Assembly: GCA_963922205.1 (NCBI GenBank)
Contig: CAWUHX010000068.1
Location: forward strand, 310,001 to 374,000
Origin: Romanomermis culicivorax
Lineage: Eukaryota; Nematoda; Enoplea; Mermithida; Mermithidae
Reading direction: 5' to 3'
DNA: 64,000 bases
A program made the translations under genes and the position numbers. Within the stretch, counting starts at the first letter, position 1, and each line of letters opens with the position of its first letter. The notes below the pieces were generated by a model. It was not told the DNA's origin, did not search any database, and saw only the letters and a list, made by a program, of their open reading frames with translations. This document shows positions 61,201-64,000 of the stretch, one piece after another.

Positions 61201-64000
61201 CAGATTTGAATTTGGTAATCATAAACTCGTAATTTCTAGAGATTTTATCATTTGAAAAATTTTAAAAGCAATAATTTGTTCGTGACATTTTATAAATTTG
61301 GCCGAAAAGCTATGAGTCTGAAGCGTAGAAATTTTCCAAAAATACTTCCATGAAACTTTTGAATTCAATTTACGTTAAGAAAGGAACAAACGCTTCAAAA
61401 AGTTTAGAAAGTCGACGTGTTGATTTTTCTCAAAAAATGTATATGGGAAAAAATGCCGATCTTCATTAAATATAGAGATATAATGTTGAAGATCGCCAAT
61501 TAAACATGAAATAATACGTTTAAGACGATGAAAACTATTAAAAATTAGTGATAAGTGAAGGTAGACATGCTAAAAGCCATGCATAAACTAAATAATGAGT
61601 ATTAAAGTTATAACCGGCGCGAAGCGCCGGTGAATTTTGAGATTCGCACCTACTAAAATGCACATTTTCTACATAATATGAAAAACCCAATTTTTTCGAA
61701 ATTTGATAAATATTCTTGCACGGTGCAAAAAAATTTGAAAAAAGTATTGCACGAGCGGAAAAAGTTTTGCACACTGCGAAAAAACACTGTAAGAACAATA
61801 TGTAGCAATAACTTACGTCAGCTTCCAAGGCCAACTCATAAGCGATTTTCAAATCGCCTAAAGCCAATGCCAACTCGAAACGATGTTCCGGATCTTGACT
61901 AACCGCCAAAGCTTGCTTTTTGAATCCCTGAAAAGCAAATTTAAATTAGAAAGCATAATTTCTTAGACACATTCTTCCCTAATCTGACAGATGCATGCCC
62001 TTTGACTGCTGGCGTAACCAACCAGGTATCGGTATCGCTACCGGTACGAGTATAAAAATGAGTTGGTACCGCTGGCTCTTATGCACATAACATATGTACA
62101 TACTCGTAAGTGGGAACAGTACAATGTGAATTTTCCTCAAAAGGCTTTCTCGAGTGATTTGAATTTGGTAATTAACATTGGTCAATGTAGGCAATTGTAA
62201 TTCGGGCCTTTGAAGAGAATGAAATCTTACAAAACAGAAGTATCTTAATGATTATCTCAGAAAATAATCTATACCAAATTGGATGAGAAACCCTGTACGT
62301 TTGATAGTAAACGCACGGGAAACCGAAGATTGCGTCAGTAAAAAGAGAAAATGTTCTTCAAATACTGTTTCATGAGATCAGAATGAAGCTGAATCAAACA
62401 CAACCATCTATAATTAAGGTAGAGACTTGTTTCACGCCAAGAAGTGTTTACGAAAAATTTATAAATTATACGCTGTATAAAGTTATTGGAAAAGTACCGG
62501 TACCAGCAAACAACATGGTACCGAACCGAACGGACCTTATCACAAAAAATTTTTGATTTTGTCACAAAAAAGCGTTACTTGTTTTTCTAGAAAATGAGCC
62601 ACGCGTGTCCGTTGATCTTTAGGTACTGTAGGTAGAATTTTATCGGCTGTATCGAAATCGCGCCTCATCACGGCCGTTTGATACTCTAAAACGGACAACT
62701 GCAGTTGATAACTGACGACGGAGACGTCTTTGTCGCTAAGGTAAAGTCGACTGTCTTTAGCGATATATCCCAGTAAATACATTGGCCTTGGAATAAAAAA
62801 TGAAATTATACGTTAATTAATAAAGGTAGGTTATTTTTACCAGTTCAATTGGCGATTTTGGGAGAATAAGGGGATAACTGATAAAGTGTAGGTAAACTTC
62901 GTGTCAAACTTGGTCATTCACGTGGAAATTTGTGCTTAAACGCAGCACGGAAACCAAACAATGCACATTTTTTTCCGAAAACGCTGTCAGAATGTTTAAT
63001 TTCGTTAGATATTTTTGCTCATCACGCAGATTCTGCTGTGTAAGCTTGAAACTAAAAGCAAACTCACCTATCCAAATGAGCGACAGTAACAATTTCACCA
63101 CCAACGTAATAGTTCAGTCGACTGTGAGCTGTCGTATAGACGAAGCAATCACCAACCCAGAGGCCAGTTTTCACTTGGTCCGCAACTTCACCCAGAATCT
63201 AAAAGCAGAACGATTTTCGTACGGATTCGAACTGATTTCCAAAGCAGATATCTCTAGAGATAAACGTTTAGTAAGTTAGTGAATTAGTTCTCCTTTAGCG
63301 TTGTATTGGCTGGGCAGTTATTCCCTACGCCTTTTGATGCAACAGTTAGCATCCAGTGGTTGTTCCTTGATTTGTTTTTCCTTTCCTTGGTGGATTGTAC
63401 TGTTGAATCTTCTATTGGTTTGTTGATTGGTTGGAATTATAAGTTATTCAGCTGCCTCGTTTTTTAGCCATTGATTCGCTGTTTAGTTGGATGTTTCGTT
63501 CTTTTGATAGTTAGAATCATATGATGCTGAGCATCAGCTCATTTGGTACCGACTTGCATCCAGTTTGCCCAGTTCTCCACTGAATCTTATTTTAGCCCAA
63601 AGTCTGCATACAGAGTAATGCTCCACATTATTAGCGTTTGATTTCTTTCGAGACTGAACTAGCAAGTTACATGAGAAATTCCTTATTACAATGGGTAAAA
63701 ATTCAGGCTTCCTCAGCTCACCTCGAAAGCACTCTCGATACCATCCTCCGAATAATTAGGGCTACTATCAGGCGTATTGGCCACAATATCGGGACTATAT
63801 TGTAAAACGTAGAAAGAATCTTCCGTCACAACCGCCACCAGCTGGCCATTTTCGGACCAAATCGCCTGAAATATGAATAAAGGAATGGACACTTCTGTAC
63901 AGTTTCGTTTATAATTACGCAGTAATACTATGGAATACAAAGAAAGAAAGAATAAAACGAACGTCGAAATACCTGCTTAGCGTTAACTTCGATGCGACGG
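55294..64000 (-). CDS. COPB2: Coatomer subunit beta-prime, C-terminal half (gene runs off the right edge)
   Basis: Beta'-COP is a COPI coat subunit that binds dilysine cargo signals during Golgi-to-ER transport. Exons on the minus strand: 64000-63973 (partial), 63865-63722, 63198-63068, 62786-62579, 61927-61817, 60486-60272, 59756-59664, 57585-57405, 57227-56871, 55585-55430 and 55338-55294 (stop 55296-55294), about 555 residues. Diagnostic blocks: EDGIESAFE, VKTGLWVGDCFVYT, LNYYVGGEIVTVAHLDR, MYLLGYIAKDSRLYLSD, LEYQTAVMRRDF, DPEHRFELALALGDLKIA, RAKDYAGLLLLASSAGS, NNVAFVSNFLLGK, LPEAALFARTYAPSQ and DPTKYENLFPGLKE. The acidic tail (DLDLDLDNLELNEIDPE) matches the family. The N-terminal WD40 propellers lie outside the window. 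Exon 57227-56871 adds a Pro/Asp-rich insert absent from the human protein. Confidence 0.96.
56138..56835. mobile_element. 698-bp element with ~100-bp inverted repeats
   Basis: The ends GGCATAACTATAGAATCGG and CCGATTCTATAGTTATGCC continue as inverted arms of about 100 bases (ACGGTTAAGCATATAGGC, AACCAGACTG). An exact 8-bp duplication GCATATCC flanks it (56130-56137 and 56836-56843). Eight-base duplications occur in hAT, P and Merlin elements; long arms and GG ends make the class uncertain. The right end is 35 bases from the COPB2 exon boundary at 56871. Confidence 0.85.
57586..59663. other. COPB2 intron (2.1 kb)
   Basis: The intron separates the exon ending APSQIS from the exon starting IVALWK. 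It contains the hAT-like element at 58425-59176. The remainder is AT-rich with no recognisable feature. Confidence 0.6.
58425..59176 (+). repeat. hAT-like element with embedded ORF fragment, copy 2
   Basis: The left end CAGGGGTTTTTTAGCACGAG is mirrored by TTAGCACAAAGCTAAAAATCCCTG-type sequence on the right; subterminal TTAGCAC units recur at both ends. No target duplication was found. The internal ORF (58828-59022) reads SSVQEVRAEADSDSSHSDS then an acidic tail. It lies in a COPB2 intron. Confidence 0.7.
60585..61789 (+). mobile_element. 1.2-kb non-autonomous hAT-like element with a nested insertion
   Basis: It begins CAGTGTTTTGTTTGCACGAG and ends GCGAAAAAACACTG. Flanking 8-mers TAAGAACT and TAAGAACA agree at 7 of 8. 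A 462-bp element is nested at 60699-61160; without it and its duplication, about 735 bases remain, homologous to the 18061-19121 element. The GC-hairpin module sits at 61615-61680. It lies in a COPB2 intron, ending 28 bases from an exon donor. Confidence 0.82.
60699..61160 (+). mobile_element. 462-bp hAT-like MITE, copy 2 (nested)
   Basis: The ends CAGTGTTTTTTTTGTACTTT and GAGTACAAAAAAAACACTG are bounded by an exact 8-bp duplication TCCACATG (60691-60698 and 61161-61168). It is inserted inside the 60585-61789 element. High similarity to the copy at 40795 indicates recent mobilisation. Confidence 0.92.

Overview
This is a gene-dense stretch of an animal nuclear genome. The genes are spliced from many small exons with GT-AG introns. 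Introns and intergenic DNA are strongly AT-rich, while exons use many codons ending in CG (TCG, ACG, GCG). The proteins look invertebrate and probably arthropod-like; the sequence does not let me name the species. All three genes were rebuilt by hand from splice sites, reading-frame phase and remembered family motifs, without any database search.

Layout. Positions 407-44020 (+) hold one large gene for a KMT2C/KMT2D-type (MLL3/4, Trithorax-related) histone H3 lysine-4 methyltransferase. I find about 45 coding exons giving roughly 3,240 residues: AT-hook, extended PHD, PHD1-3, PHD4-6, HMG box, coiled coil, second extended PHD, FYRN/FYRC, SET and post-SET. Positions 53073-46990 (-) hold a three-exon gustavus/SPSB gene, a SPRY-domain SOCS-box substrate adaptor for an E3 ubiquitin ligase. 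The region from 64000 to 55294 (-) holds the last 11 coding exons of COPB2, the coatomer beta-prime subunit; its N-terminal WD40 part lies beyond the window. The methyltransferase and gus converge tail to tail. COPB2 and gus lie in tandem on the minus strand. The three genes act in unrelated processes (chromatin, ubiquitination, vesicle transport), so nothing suggests co-regulation.

The noncoding DNA is the most unusual part. It is packed with short DNA transposons, mostly hAT-like. Many have clear terminal inverted repeats and exact 8-bp target-site duplications, and several are nested. They include a 1.03-kb element that still encodes the C-terminal signature of a hAT transposase together with two ~180-bp relatives, two equal-length 462-bp elements, a poly-C/G-rich family, and a pair of elements with inverted arrays of ~15-bp units on either side of gus. 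A GC-rich hairpin module recurs across several of these repeats. No RNA genes, CRISPR arrays or prokaryotic features were seen.
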